Positions 49,238 to 58,290 of a stretch of 64,000 bases of DNA are shown here, one piece after another (positions within the stretch are counted from its first letter, which is position 1; each line of letters begins with the position of its first letter). The DNA comes from Bacillota bacterium (GTDB lineage Bacteria > Bacillota > Clostridia > Christensenellales > UMGS416). The position numbers and the translations under genes were made by a program. The notes below the pieces were generated by a model. That model did not search any database. It was not told the origin of the DNA and saw only the letters and a list, made by a program, of their open reading frames with translations. The stretch lies in the NCBI GenBank assembly GCA_023435705.1, contig JAEYRH010000004.1:124001-188000 (forward strand), read 5' to 3'.

Positions 49238-49720
49238 ATGGCGGAACAACACAACGGCCAGCCCACAAGCGCCGTGGCCGTGGTCACGGGCAGCCCGGCC
49301 TATCCGGGCATCCGGGGCACCGTGCGCTTTGACCAGACCCGGGGCGGCGTGGTCGTGAAGGCAGAGTTTAGCGGCCTGCCGCAGACCCCTTCGGGCTTTT
49401 TTGGCTTCCACCTGCACAGCGGGGACTGCAAGCTCAGCCCCGACGGCGCAGGCGGTGACTGGTTCCCAAGCGCCGGCAGCCATTACAACCCCACAAGCCA
49501 GCCCCACCCCCGCCACGCCGGCGACTTCCCGGTGATTATGGAGACCCGTTATGGGGCGGCGCAGCTGGTGTTTCTGACCGACCGCTTCACCGTGGCGCAG
49601 GCCATCGGCGGCGCGGTGGTGGTGCACCTGCAGCCCGACGATTACCACACCCAGCCATCCGGAAACGCCGGACCCAAGATCGCCTGCGGCATGGTGATGC
49701 CGGAGCGGGGGCTCTATTAG
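49238..49720 (+). CDS. Cu/Zn superoxide dismutase
   Basis: A 160-residue Cu/Zn SOD that converts superoxide to H2O2 and O2. Cu ligands are in GFHLHSGDC and later VVVHLQPDD, zinc ligands in SHYNPTS, HPRHAGDFP (two His and the Asp), and the active-site end is TQPSGNAGPKIACGMV. The disulfide cysteines (GDC and IAC) are both present. No signal peptide is seen, so it may be cytoplasmic; bacterial SodC is normally exported. Start at the ATG after GGAGAAGATCAAC. Confidence 0.92.
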   Translation: MAEQHNGQPTSAVAVVTGSPAYPGIRGTVRFDQTRGGVVVKAEFSGLPQTPSGFFGFHLHSGDCKLSPDGAGGDWFPSAGSHYNPTSQPHPRHAGDFPVIMETRYGAAQLVFLTDRFTVAQAIGGAVVVHLQPDDYHTQPSGNAGPKIACGMVMPERGLY

Positions 49721-49742
49721 GGACCGCTGAATAAAACACCCT

Positions 49743-51422
49743 TTAGTCAGACTCGGGCTTTGTCCAGGCTGTGCTTTCCGGCGTGGGCGTGGGCTCGGGT
49801 TTCACGCTGTAGATCTCCACGCGGGTGATTTCTCGGAAGCGGTCCTTATAGAGCGCCTTCTTTTCGATCACATTGCCGTTGGCATCCCAATAGATCAGAT
49901 AGGTCTGATACTTCATTTCCGGCTGGCCCTTCACCAGCACATAGGGCTCGCCCTTGGCCAGCTCTGCTGCATACTTGCCGTCTGGGTCGTCACGGACCTC
50001 CACCTTGGGATCGGGGCCTTGAAAGATCAGCTCCGACTCGCGGGTGATCCTCGCCACGCCACTTGGCAGTGGGTTGCCAAACACCATCACATACACATAG
50101 GGCTCTTTCACATAGGCCTTGATGTAGAGGTTGCCATCGCTTGTGTTTTGAAACAGCAGGTCGGCATTGGGATAGTTCACCATCGCGTCAAAGCCCTTCC
50201 AGGCATATGCCGACGGGAAGGAGTGGGACTGCCGCTTCATGATCTCGCAGCCGGACATCAGCACCGCGTTGTAGAGCGTGGTGGAGGCCTGGCAGACGCC
50301 GCCGCCGTAGTCGTCCACGATGGACTTGTCGCCGCCGATCGTGGGGGCCGGCAGATAACCGTTGGCTTCTGAGCGCTCGCCGGTGGTCTCGTTAAACGAC
50401 AGCTCCTGGCCGGGCTTGAGCACCAGACCATTGAATTTGGACAGCGCCAGCTTGATGTTGGCAATCCTGGGCTGGGCGGCTTCGTTGGTGCTGGGCAGCT
50501 TGGTGCGATAGGCGTTGATCAGGCGGAAGCCCTTGCGCAGGTCGGCTTCGGTGACCGTGGGCTGGAAGTCGTTCACAATGAGCTCCAGCGCCACCTTGTC
50601 GGAGGTTTTGAGCGCCTCCATGATCTTTTGCACCGTCATATCAAGATCCACCGCCTTGCCGGCCTGCTCGGGGTTGACGGTGAACATCCTGTCAATCTCT
50701 TCCTGGGAGGGCTTCAGGTCCTCAATGTCCTTGGGGATGGTGAACTCCACCTGGTTGGGGTTGAACACCACGGTGGCGTCGTGGCCCTCACTTGCCACAC
50801 CGGCGGTCTGCTCCTCCACCGCTGCCCGCAGCGCCGCCGGATCCAGCGTGAACTGCACGTCAAACTCTCGGCCCTGGGTGCGGATGGCTTTTGCTTCTTC
50901 CTTACGCTGCTCATTGGTGCCCACGCGGGCCAGGAAGGACGCCTTGCTCACCACTTCCTCCACATTGTGGGTGGCTCCCAGGTCTTTGCCGCCAAATGTC
51001 CACACGCGGTCCTGCCAAGTGAGCTTGATCTCGACACTATTCAGCTTCTTTTGGTATTCCTCCATGAGGTGCTTTTTGAGGCGCTCCACCTCCCAGCCGC
51101 CGTAGTCTTCGCCATTGATGCGCACACCGGCAGTGATGGTGCCGTATTCATAGCGGTGGGTCTCGGCGTTGGCGACGAGGCCCATCACCACGGCGCCGGC
51201 GATCACAACCACAAGGAAGAGCACACCAATGCCCACCACAGGGATCCTTCTCCTGCGGCGGGCGGGCTTGGCGCCGTAGTCATTGCTCTGCCTGGGCGGC
51301 TCCGGGGCATAACCGCCCCTGGCCGGGCCCCTGGGTGAGGGCTCGCGCCCATAGCCAGCTTGCCTGCCCCGAGCGCTTCCGCCGGAAGCGCCCCGCCTCG
51401 TGCCGGTTCCCGTTTCCCTCAT
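49743..51422 (-). CDS. VanW-family membrane-anchored protein
   Basis: A 559-residue protein: Arg/Gly-rich N-terminus (about 1-60), a membrane segment (about 62-82), a peptidoglycan-binding-like region (PF12229 type, TITAGVRINGEDYGGWEVERLKK) and the VanW domain (about 330-440: GQELSFNETTGERSEANGYLPAP, DDYGGGVCQASTTLYNAVLMSG). VanW proteins accompany some glycopeptide resistance clusters but most are unlinked to resistance and function in the wall is unclear. It is the third gene of an operon and overlaps the PHP gene stop by one base (TGATG). Confidence 0.87.
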   Translation of the reverse strand: MRETGTGTRRGASGGSARGRQAGYGREPSPRGPARGGYAPEPPRQSNDYGAKPARRRRRIPVVGIGVLFLVVVIAGAVVMGLVANAETHRYEYGTITAGVRINGEDYGGWEVERLKKHLMEEYQKKLNSVEIKLTWQDRVWTFGGKDLGATHNVEEVVSKASFLARVGTNEQRKEEAKAIRTQGREFDVQFTLDPAALRAAVEEQTAGVASEGHDATVVFNPNQVEFTIPKDIEDLKPSQEEIDRMFTVNPEQAGKAVDLDMTVQKIMEALKTSDKVALELIVNDFQPTVTEADLRKGFRLINAYRTKLPSTNEAAQPRIANIKLALSKFNGLVLKPGQELSFNETTGERSEANGYLPAPTIGGDKSIVDDYGGGVCQASTTLYNAVLMSGCEIMKRQSHSFPSAYAWKGFDAMVNYPNADLLFQNTSDGNLYIKAYVKEPYVYVMVFGNPLPSGVARITRESELIFQGPDPKVEVRDDPDGKYAAELAKGEPYVLVKGQPEMKYQTYLIYWDANGNVIEKKALYKDRFREITRVEIYSVKPEPTPTPESTAWTKPESD

Positions 51423-52264
51423 CACTGTCCTCCTGCCCTGATCAGGCCGTTGAGCCATTGAAGTGTGCGTTCCGGAATATCAAATCGTTCAAACCCCATT
51501 GCCAGCGTGGGTTCCCCATAACCATGCCAGTCGCTGCCGTAGGAGCAAACCAACCCGAGACCGTCGGCCATGGCGCGATAAGCCTCTGCCTGCTCCACCG
51601 TATGCAGGGAGTAGAACGCCTCCAGCCCGGCCAGGCCTTCGTCTTTCAACCGTGTTACGATCGGCGCAAGTTGGCTGTCCTCCAGCCCCATCCGGCCGGG
51701 GTGGGCCAGCACAGCCTGCCCGCCGGAGCCGTTCACAGCTGCTATGAGCTCTGCGGGAGAAAACTTCCTGCGGTTCACATAGCAGGGGCAGCCCCGGCCC
51801 AGAAAGCGTTGGAACGCATCGGCAATATCCGGCGAATAGCCAGCCTTGACCATGCCGATGGCCATGTGCTTGCGGCCATACTCGCCGGGCACGCCCTGCG
51901 GCAGGCAGTCCTCCGGAAGGTGGAACCCCTGCCCGGCCATGCGCTTGAGCATTTCCTCATTGCGCTCCCGGCGGCGGGCTTTCTGCTCCTGCATAAAGGC
52001 TTGATAGGCAGGAGACTCAATATCAACGCCCAGGCCCAAAATGTGCATCGAGCATTCGGCCTCGGCGGAAAGCTCCACACCGGCGATCACCGGCAGCCCC
52101 AGCCGCCTTCCCTCTGCCTGAGCGCGCGCCACACCGCCGGCTGTGTCGTGGTCGGTGATGGCAATGGCAATGAGGCCCGCCTGCGCGGCGGCCTGCACCA
52201 CAGCTTCCGGTGAGAGAAGGCCATCGGAGGCGGTGGTGTGCAAATGCAGGTCAAACACGCCCAT
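51422..52264 (-). CDS. PHP-domain phosphoesterase
   Basis: A 280-residue PHP metal-dependent hydrolase. DLHLHTTASDG (HxH), ITDHDTAGG, GVELSAE, HPGRMG and SYGSDWHGYG (DxH) supply metal ligands. This form resembles 3',5'-nucleotide phosphatase and 5'-3' exoribonuclease-like proteins (RNase AM/TrpH group). Start ATG lies within the end of the aminotransferase gene; the gene overlaps VanW by one base. The operon aminotransferase-PHP-VanW makes mixed functional sense only. Confidence 0.87.
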   Translation of the reverse strand: MGVFDLHLHTTASDGLLSPEAVVQAAAQAGLIAIAITDHDTAGGVARAQAEGRRLGLPVIAGVELSAEAECSMHILGLGVDIESPAYQAFMQEQKARRRERNEEMLKRMAGQGFHLPEDCLPQGVPGEYGRKHMAIGMVKAGYSPDIADAFQRFLGRGCPCYVNRRKFSPAELIAAVNGSGGQAVLAHPGRMGLEDSQLAPIVTRLKDEGLAGLEAFYSLHTVEQAEAYRAMADGLGLVCSYGSDWHGYGEPTLAMGFERFDIPERTLQWLNGLIRAGGQ

Positions 52265-53438
52265 GACGAGCCTCCAGCATGCCGCTTGCCTTGATTCGTT
52301 GCACGGCCTCCGCCATGCGCTCCACCGGCTGCACCAGCGCCATGCGCACATGGCCCTCGCCGCAGGAGCCGAAGCTTTCGCCCGGCGTCACCAGCACGCC
52401 GGCGCGTTCAGCCAGCTCCATCACAAACGCGGTGGAGGCGGCATAGCCCTTGGGCAGCGGCGCCCACACAAACATGGTGCCCCGGGGCTTTTCCATGGCC
52501 CAGCCAATCTCATGAAGGCCGTCGCAGAGCACATCCCGGCGGGCCTGATAGGCCAGGCGGGCCTGCTCAACGCAGCCCTGCGGGCCGGTGAGCGCCGCGA
52601 TGGCCCCCCGCTGCACCGGCAGGAACGCACCATAATCGATATGGGACTTGAGTGTTGATATCCTCGCGACGATCTCGGCGTTGCCCAGCGCGAAGCCCAT
52701 GCGGGCCCCGGCAAAGCCATAGGTCTTGGAGAGGGAATTGAACTCCACGCCCACCTCTTTGGCGCCGGGCTCAGCAAGGAAGCTGCCCACGGTGTGGCCG
52801 TCAAACACCAGCTCCGAATAGGCGTTGTCATAAAGCACGGCCACGTCGAAGCTTTTCGCAAACTCCATCAGCTCGCCGAAAAACCCTTTGGGAGCCAGCG
52901 CAGTGGTGGGGTTGTTGGGGTAGGACACGATGATGAGCCGGGCCCGGCGGGCCAGCTCCGTTGGGATATCTGCAAAGTCAATCACAAAGCCCTTTTCCCG
53001 CTTCATCGGCACAGGCGCCATTTCCGCAGAGGCCAGCACAGGGCCGGCGTGGAAGACCGGATAGCCAGGATCAGGAGCCAGGATCACATCGCCGGGGTCA
53101 GCCATGCAAAGGCAGATGTGGCCCAGGCCGTCCTGCGAGCCCAGCAGCGAGGTGATCTCGCGCTCAGGATCCAGCGTGACGCCGAAGCGCCGCAGATACC
53201 ACTGGGCGGCGGCCTGCCGCAGCTCCGGCAGGTCACCGATGGCGTAGCGGAAGCAGTCGCCCTCACACAGGCACTGCCGCATGGCCTCCGCCACATGCCT
53301 GGGCGGGGCGTTGTCCGGGGAGCCCACGGACAGGTCGATCACATCGACGCCGCGGGCCAGCAGCTCTTTTTTCTTTTCAGCCAACACCGTGAACACGCCC
53401 GGCGCGCTGAGCGCCTCCATCCGGCGGGGAAGATGCAT
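52251..53438 (-). CDS. PLP-dependent aminotransferase, class I/II
   Basis: A 395-residue fold-type I aminotransferase. DLSVGSPDNAPP near the N-terminus, PGYPVFHAG, SYPNNPTTALAP, YDNAYSELVFDG and FNSLSKTYGFAGARMGF (PLP Lys in SLSKT) identify it. The set resembles LL-diaminopimelate and aspartate aminotransferases, and the exact substrate is not clear. It starts the operon with a putative promoter (TTAAAA, 17 bases, TATAAT, at 53477-53505 region). ATG follows GAGGTAGC. Confidence 0.85.
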   Translation of the reverse strand: MHLPRRMEALSAPGVFTVLAEKKKELLARGVDVIDLSVGSPDNAPPRHVAEAMRQCLCEGDCFRYAIGDLPELRQAAAQWYLRRFGVTLDPEREITSLLGSQDGLGHICLCMADPGDVILAPDPGYPVFHAGPVLASAEMAPVPMKREKGFVIDFADIPTELARRARLIIVSYPNNPTTALAPKGFFGELMEFAKSFDVAVLYDNAYSELVFDGHTVGSFLAEPGAKEVGVEFNSLSKTYGFAGARMGFALGNAEIVARISTLKSHIDYGAFLPVQRGAIAALTGPQGCVEQARLAYQARRDVLCDGLHEIGWAMEKPRGTMFVWAPLPKGYAASTAFVMELAERAGVLVTPGESFGSCGEGHVRMALVQPVERMAEAVQRIKASGMLEARHGRV

Positions 53439-53593
53439 ACAAGCTACCTCGAAACAAACCAATTATTCAAATACATATTATAACATGAACTTGGCAATTT
53501 TTTAAGGCTGGGGAGGAAATGCCACGGTTTTGCCGGAGAAATCCCTATATAGCACCCCCTGTCACCAATGCCCGTGAGAATCCCCCCTGTTTC

Positions 53594-53641
53594 AACCCTC
53601 ACCCCCCTGCCCCCTCTCCCATGGGATTGGGAGAGGGGGGT
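53594..53641. repeat. Palindromic repeat R2
   Basis: CAACCCTCACCCCCCTGCCC, CCTCTCCCATGGGATTGGGA and GAGGGGGG: a C-rich left arm, CCATGGGATTGG centre and G-rich right arm. It fills part of the 302-base gap between the aminotransferase and GH4 genes. Confidence 0.85.
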
Positions 53642-53740
53642 AAAGCTTGAATGCAGGGCTTCGCCTTAAGGTTTGATTCATGTTAAAATAGAATGGTTTG
53701 GCGGCAACCCGCCTGAAAGTAAACACGCGAGGTGACCCAC

Positions 53741-55204
53741 ATGTCATTCAAGGCCACGTTTATCGGCGCGGGCAGCATCGGCTTCACCAGGGGCCTGGTG
53801 CGCGACCTGCTTTCCGTGCCCCAGTTCAAGGACATTGAGCTCTGCTTCATGGACATCAACACCGCCAACCTGGAGATGGTCACGAAGCTCGTGCAGCGCG
53901 ACATTGACAGCAACGGCCTCATGATCAAGATCCGCGCCACTACCGAACGCCGCGAGGCGCTCAAGGGCGCCAAGTATGTGTTCAACGTGGTGCGCATCGG
54001 CGGGCTGGACGCCTTCCGCATGGATGTGGACATCCCGCTGAAATATGGCGTGGACCAGTGCGTGGGCGACACGCTCTGCACCGGCGGCGTGTTCTACGGC
54101 CAGCGGGGCGTGGCTTTTATGCTGGACCTCTGCCGCGATATCCGCGAAGTGGCTGCCCCCGATTGCCTGCTTCTCAATTACGCCAATCCCAACGCAATGA
54201 TGACATGGGCGGCCATCAAGTATGGCGGCGTAAACTGCGTGGGCCTCTGCCACGGCGTGCAGCACGGCCACACCCAGATTGCCAATGTGCTGGGCGCGGA
54301 GAAGAAGGATGTGGACATCATCTGCGCCGGCATCAACCACCAGACCTGGTATGTGCAGGTGAAGCTGAACGGCCAGGACGTGCCGATGGAGCGCATCCTC
54401 AAGGGCTTTGAGGAGCACCCCGAATACAGCCAGAACGAAAAAGTGCGTATCGACATGATGAAGCGCTTCGGCTATTACTCCACCGAGAGCAACGGCCACC
54501 TCTCCGAATATGTGGCCTGGTACCGCAAGCGACCCGACGAGATCCAAAACTGGATCAGCACCGACCGGTGGATCAACGGCGAGACCGGCGGCTACCTGCG
54601 GGAGTGCACCCAGGGCCGCAACTGGTTTGAGACCGAGTTTCCGCAGTGGATGGCCGAGGAGCCCTTTGTGTATGCTGAGGAGAAGCGCAGTGAGGAGCAT
54701 GGCTCCCACATCGTGGAGGGGCTGGAAACCGGCCGGGTCTATCGCGGCCATTTCAACGTGATGAACCACGGCGCCATCACCAACCTGCCGGACGAGTGCA
54801 TTGTGGAAGTGCCCGGCTATGTGGACCGCAACGGCATCGCAATCCCGCAGGTGGGCGACCTGCCCCTGGGGTGCGCGGCGGTGGTCTCCACCTCCATCTG
54901 GGTGCAGAGGCTGGCCGTGGAGGCCGCCGTAACAGGTGACGACAAGCTGCTCCGCCAGGCCCTGATGATGGACCCCCTCACTGGCGCCGTGTGCAACCCA
55001 CCGGAGATCTGGCAAATGGCCGACGAGATGCTGATCGCCGAAGAGCAGTGGCTGCCGCAATATACGAAGGCCATCGCCGAGGCCAAGGAGCGGTGGAGCA
55101 AAGGCAATTTGATCCCGACCAGGGAGGGCTACACCGGCGCGGTGCGGCTGCATGTGAAGACGGTGGAGGAGATGAAGGAGGAGAAGAAGGGGAAGGAGAA
55201 GTAA
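53741..55204 (+). CDS. Glycoside hydrolase family 4 enzyme (alpha-galactosidase/galacturonidase-like)
   Basis: A 487-residue NAD+- and Mn2+-dependent glycosidase. The Rossmann opening FIGAGSIGFTRGLVRDLL, NVVRIGGLDAFRMDVDIPLKYG, the LCHGVQHGH metal site Cys/His, the GINHQTWYV motif and the NLPDECIVEVPGYVD stretch are family 4 signatures. Cys-His in CHGVQ is typical of alpha-galactosidase/alpha-galacturonidase members rather than 6-phospho-glucosidases. With UxaC elsewhere in the window, alpha-galacturonidase is a reasonable guess. Start at the ATG after GAGGTGACCCAC. It stands alone. Confidence 0.9.
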   Translation: MSFKATFIGAGSIGFTRGLVRDLLSVPQFKDIELCFMDINTANLEMVTKLVQRDIDSNGLMIKIRATTERREALKGAKYVFNVVRIGGLDAFRMDVDIPLKYGVDQCVGDTLCTGGVFYGQRGVAFMLDLCRDIREVAAPDCLLLNYANPNAMMTWAAIKYGGVNCVGLCHGVQHGHTQIANVLGAEKKDVDIICAGINHQTWYVQVKLNGQDVPMERILKGFEEHPEYSQNEKVRIDMMKRFGYYSTESNGHLSEYVAWYRKRPDEIQNWISTDRWINGETGGYLRECTQGRNWFETEFPQWMAEEPFVYAEEKRSEEHGSHIVEGLETGRVYRGHFNVMNHGAITNLPDECIVEVPGYVDRNGIAIPQVGDLPLGCAAVVSTSIWVQRLAVEAAVTGDDKLLRQALMMDPLTGAVCNPPEIWQMADEMLIAEEQWLPQYTKAIAEAKERWSKGNLIPTREGYTGAVRLHVKTVEEMKEEKKGKEK

Positions 55205-55250
55205 CTCCCCCTGTCATCTTCGATGACATCCCCCTCAAGAGGGGGACAAG
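55204..55250. repeat. Palindromic repeat R3
   Basis: ACTCCCCCTGTCATCTTCGA, TGACATCCCCCTCAAGAGGG and GGACAAG: two nested hairpins (GTCATC/GATGAC and CCCCCTC/GAGGGGG). It starts at the GH4 stop codon. A reverse-complement relative lies at 34120-34169. Confidence 0.8.
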
Positions 55251-55291
55251 TATCTTCCTTTCAAATGATTCGGTAACGAATCCTCAATAAG

Positions 55292-55337
55292 TCCTCACCC
55301 CCCCTGCCCCCTCCCCCATGGGATTGGGGGAGGGGGT
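55292..55337. repeat. Palindromic repeat R2
   Basis: CCTCACCCCCCCTGCCCCCT, CCCCCATGGGATTGGGGGAG and GGGG. Only 41 bases after the R3 copy, so repeats cluster behind the GH4 gene. Confidence 0.85.
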
Positions 55338-55366
55338 ATTGTTTGTTCAAGGGGTAAAGCGAAGGC

Positions 55367-55392
55367 GGGCAATTGCCCGCCTCTTTAGGTTC
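55367..55392. terminator. Hairpin near lipoprotein gene end
   Basis: GGCGGGCAATTGCCCGCC, a fully symmetrical palindrome, followed on the plus strand by TCTTTAG. It lies just downstream of the gene remnant on the minus strand. Confidence 0.5.
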
Positions 55393-55398
55393 AGATCC

Positions 55399-55503
55399 TC
55401 ACCCCCGGGTGTCGTCCAGCACCTCGCCGGTTTGGGCATCCACGGTGATCATATAGTAATAGGTCACCGGGTCGCCTTCAGGCTGGGCGGAAAGCTTGGT
55501 ACT
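55399..55503 (-). pseudogene. 3' remnant of a PepSY-like gene
   Basis: Downstream of the lipoprotein stop, the minus strand keeps an open frame of 35 codons that ends KLSAQPEGDPVTYYYMITV then DAQTGEVLDDTRG and a stop codon. The ending Y..x..VDAxTGEVLDD is the closing strand of PepSY-type domains. No start codon or ribosome binding site remains and a stop codon lies directly upstream. The remnant suggests that the paralogous lipoprotein genes were inserted into an older gene. Confidence 0.6.
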
Positions 55504-55504
55504 A

Positions 55505-56740
55505 CTAGCCCTTAGGGATTTTTACCCGATCCACAAACCCAAAATATCTGCCATCGCCCCCGCCTACCCAATACACCCAGATATAGCCGCATCCAACCTC
55601 AATATTTACACTATGAAGTATGAGCCAACTCATCGTATCTACATCAGAGATAAACGATACCGTTCCATTCGAAAAATCATATGAGCTCAATTTCTCATCA
55701 TACTGAATATAATCTTCATCTACTAGTGATGAATAGAGATACCATTTGTTATGATAATAAACAGCATCACCAATTTCACCTTTCACTACTGTCTTGTGTA
55801 CTATATTCCCAGTAGAAGTATTAATAGAATAAATTGTGCTACGGCTGTGATCCTCTGCATGATCAATAATGTATAGAAGGTTATTCAATAAAAGGGTTTC
55901 CCTGACATCCGTAACGCGCTCTTTTATCTGGAAGGCTTGTAGTATAGTTTTATCCTCAGATATGGAAAATTTCGTTCCTGTTTCATTTACCAGACATGAT
56001 ACTTTAGTCCCAGGACTAAATTCTATATAACCCATGATTCCTTGTGTCACAGCTGTTTTGCTGTTTGTCAAAAGGTCCAGGGAGTAACACTTTACTACTA
56101 TATCATCGCCATATTCGTCATGAGTATAGTAAAGCATATTGTTTATTAGTCGAACAACAGAGGAAACATCTTTCTGTAACAATATACTCTTTCCGCTTTG
56201 AAACCGGTAAAGCTGCATTGGCACGTCCGGTGCAATATTCTCCGCCATAACATAATACAAAGTACCATTGCTATCGATCAGAAGTTTAAAGACAAAACCT
56301 TTTCCTTTGGTGCTCAGTAACACCTTGTTCTTTCCTGTTCTGGCATCATATTTCTTAATGATTGTATAGTAGTCGTATCGATAATCATCCTTACCGCTTT
56401 TATATTCAACATTATCCAGGTAATATACAAATCTACCATCTGATACTGCAACATCACTAAGCCTTCGGCCTTCCATTTCCCCTGCATCAACTGACCATAG
56501 ATATGAATACTCATGTTGTGTCGTCGTTGATGGGAATGGAGTCGAAAGATCTTGTTCATCAAGAGTTGGTTCAAGCGTTGATAGATTAACCGCATTTGCC
56601 GAAGTGGAAACAATAGCGAATATCGTTGGACTAACCGTTAGGAGACTTGACGGCTTTTCTGTGATGGGATTGGTCGTTGTCTCCATCGAGCACCCCGCCA
56701 GCATCACCACAGCCACCACAACCCACAGCGCCTTCTTCAT
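55505..56740 (-). CDS. Beta-propeller-like lipoprotein, paralogue 2
   Basis: A 411-residue lipoprotein with lipobox VVMLAGCSM (Cys about 16), a short linker and a domain of repeated strands. FVYYLDNVEYKSGKDDYRYDYYTI, IDSNGTLYYVMAENI and CGYIWVYWVGGG align with the gene directly upstream (56876-58216) and with 35025-36275. AT-rich codon use in the domain contrasts with the GC-rich signal region. The 5' regions of the two tandem genes are also alike (AGGATATGAAGAAGGCGCTG), indicating tandem duplication including control regions. Confidence 0.65.
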   Translation of the reverse strand: MKKALWVVVAVVMLAGCSMETTTNPITEKPSSLLTVSPTIFAIVSTSANAVNLSTLEPTLDEQDLSTPFPSTTTQHEYSYLWSVDAGEMEGRRLSDVAVSDGRFVYYLDNVEYKSGKDDYRYDYYTIIKKYDARTGKNKVLLSTKGKGFVFKLLIDSNGTLYYVMAENIAPDVPMQLYRFQSGKSILLQKDVSSVVRLINNMLYYTHDEYGDDIVVKCYSLDLLTNSKTAVTQGIMGYIEFSPGTKVSCLVNETGTKFSISEDKTILQAFQIKERVTDVRETLLLNNLLYIIDHAEDHSRSTIYSINTSTGNIVHKTVVKGEIGDAVYYHNKWYLYSSLVDEDYIQYDEKLSSYDFSNGTVSFISDVDTMSWLILHSVNIEVGCGYIWVYWVGGGDGRYFGFVDRVKIPKG

Positions 56741-56875
56741 ATCCTCTACCTCATACCGTTAATACCGCGATGACGTAAGCAATCAAGCCCATTATTCAAT
56801 CGGGTTCTACAAATACTTCCTCCGCCCAGCCAACGCCAACCCCTAACAGACCGCTCAAATCTGAGGGTTTACAAG

Positions 56876-58216
56876 TCATTTGATCGGGGCCCTTGCAACC
56901 ACGCTGTGAGACTGTTCTTCGCTTCCATAATAATCAAGCCAGAGAGTGCCATGCGCTATGTCCAAACGCAAATAGTGGCCATTGTCCACAGCCTGCTTGA
57001 GACTATGCAGTGTGGTGATTTTCCCATCCTTAAGAGCCATTGCCTTAATGCTTTGCCTGGTGTATTCAGTATCACCATTGGTTGAGTATACATAAGTATA
57101 GAAATACCACATCCCATTGTGAGCAACCGAACTGCCTATGTGATATGGCAGCCCTGTTTGGGCTTGGACTTTACCGTTGGTTAAGTTTATTTCATAAAGA
57201 GATTGCTGTTGTTTTGTTCCGCTTCTGGCCACAAGATAAACGATCTCACCATGTACGAATGCACGATCGATCCATAAAGACCCAGAGACGGAAAACTCAC
57301 TCGTTTTATTGGTTTTCATATCATATATGATCACTGGGGTGCTTTTACCAGAATGTGAATACTTGATCAGGCATTCGCCCTCATCAGAGCCAATGAACTG
57401 ATCCTCAGGTTTTTCGGAAAGCAAATTGGTCTTCCCTGTGTAGAGGTTGACCATGTAGTATTTCCGGTATTCAGCATCTGTTGTGTTGCGAACGTCCATT
57501 AAGAAATGACCACGGCAGGAGAAATAGGACACATACAGGCTCTTGTCTAGGCTGACCTGAGCGATTTTGGTTTTCGTTTGTTTACCAATGTGATATTGAT
57601 ATATGTTTCCGCTTGGCCCGATGTAGAAAATATGCTCCTGATCAACACGGATCACAGAATCGATGTATGAAGCAATCAACTTATCCTGACCATTGGTGTA
57701 TTGATACAGGTTCTGCCGGGTGGTGACACCATTCTCCGCATCGGTGAAGACAATGGACTTGACATAATACAGACTGCCTACGCTGTCCAGAAAAATTTGC
57801 GTGAGCGGAGATCCCGAGAATTCCCTGAGCTTCTTTTCTTGATTGGTCTTCAGATCCAGTTGATGGATGGAATACTTGGTTTCCGCCTCTCCGTATTGCC
57901 TTTCAAGGTAGAACACCGAATCATCATTCGATACAACGAAACCAATTTTCAAACCAGGATCCGTGACAGAATCAACCTTCGGCGCGGAGGTCAGTGTTGC
58001 AATTGGTGTAGGGGATGGTGGTTCCGGCTTTTCTGTTGGGGTGGGTTGTGCGGTGATGGAGACTGTCACTTCAGGCGATACATCACGAACAGCCATTGTA
58101 GTTGATAATGTCTCCAAGGGGCTTTTTGTCACAGCCACTGAAGGAGTTACAGACGGCATGGCTCTGCACCCCGCGAGCATCGCCGCAACCACCACAACCA
58201 ACAGCGCCTTCTTCAT
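56876..58216 (-). CDS. Beta-propeller-like lipoprotein, paralogue 3
   Basis: A 446-residue lipoprotein: MKKALLVVVVAAMLAGCRA signal and lipobox (Cys about 17), a Thr/Pro-rich linker (about 20-75) and a domain of repeated strands (SVFYLERQYGEAETKYSIHQ, LDSVGSLYYVKS, VDQEHIFYIGPSG). It resembles the gene downstream (55505-56740) and the gene at 35025. Together these three look like a species-specific expanded family with fast change in the domain. ATG follows GGAGGAT. Confidence 0.65.
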   Translation of the reverse strand: MKKALLVVVVAAMLAGCRAMPSVTPSVAVTKSPLETLSTTMAVRDVSPEVTVSITAQPTPTEKPEPPSPTPIATLTSAPKVDSVTDPGLKIGFVVSNDDSVFYLERQYGEAETKYSIHQLDLKTNQEKKLREFSGSPLTQIFLDSVGSLYYVKSIVFTDAENGVTTRQNLYQYTNGQDKLIASYIDSVIRVDQEHIFYIGPSGNIYQYHIGKQTKTKIAQVSLDKSLYVSYFSCRGHFLMDVRNTTDAEYRKYYMVNLYTGKTNLLSEKPEDQFIGSDEGECLIKYSHSGKSTPVIIYDMKTNKTSEFSVSGSLWIDRAFVHGEIVYLVARSGTKQQQSLYEINLTNGKVQAQTGLPYHIGSSVAHNGMWYFYTYVYSTNGDTEYTRQSIKAMALKDGKITTLHSLKQAVDNGHYLRLDIAHGTLWLDYYGSEEQSHSVVARAPIK

Positions 58217-58290
58217 ATCCTCCACCCCACACCATCGATACCACTATGACGCACGAAATCTTCCACCCGTTCCAAAAGCGATAATGCCCC

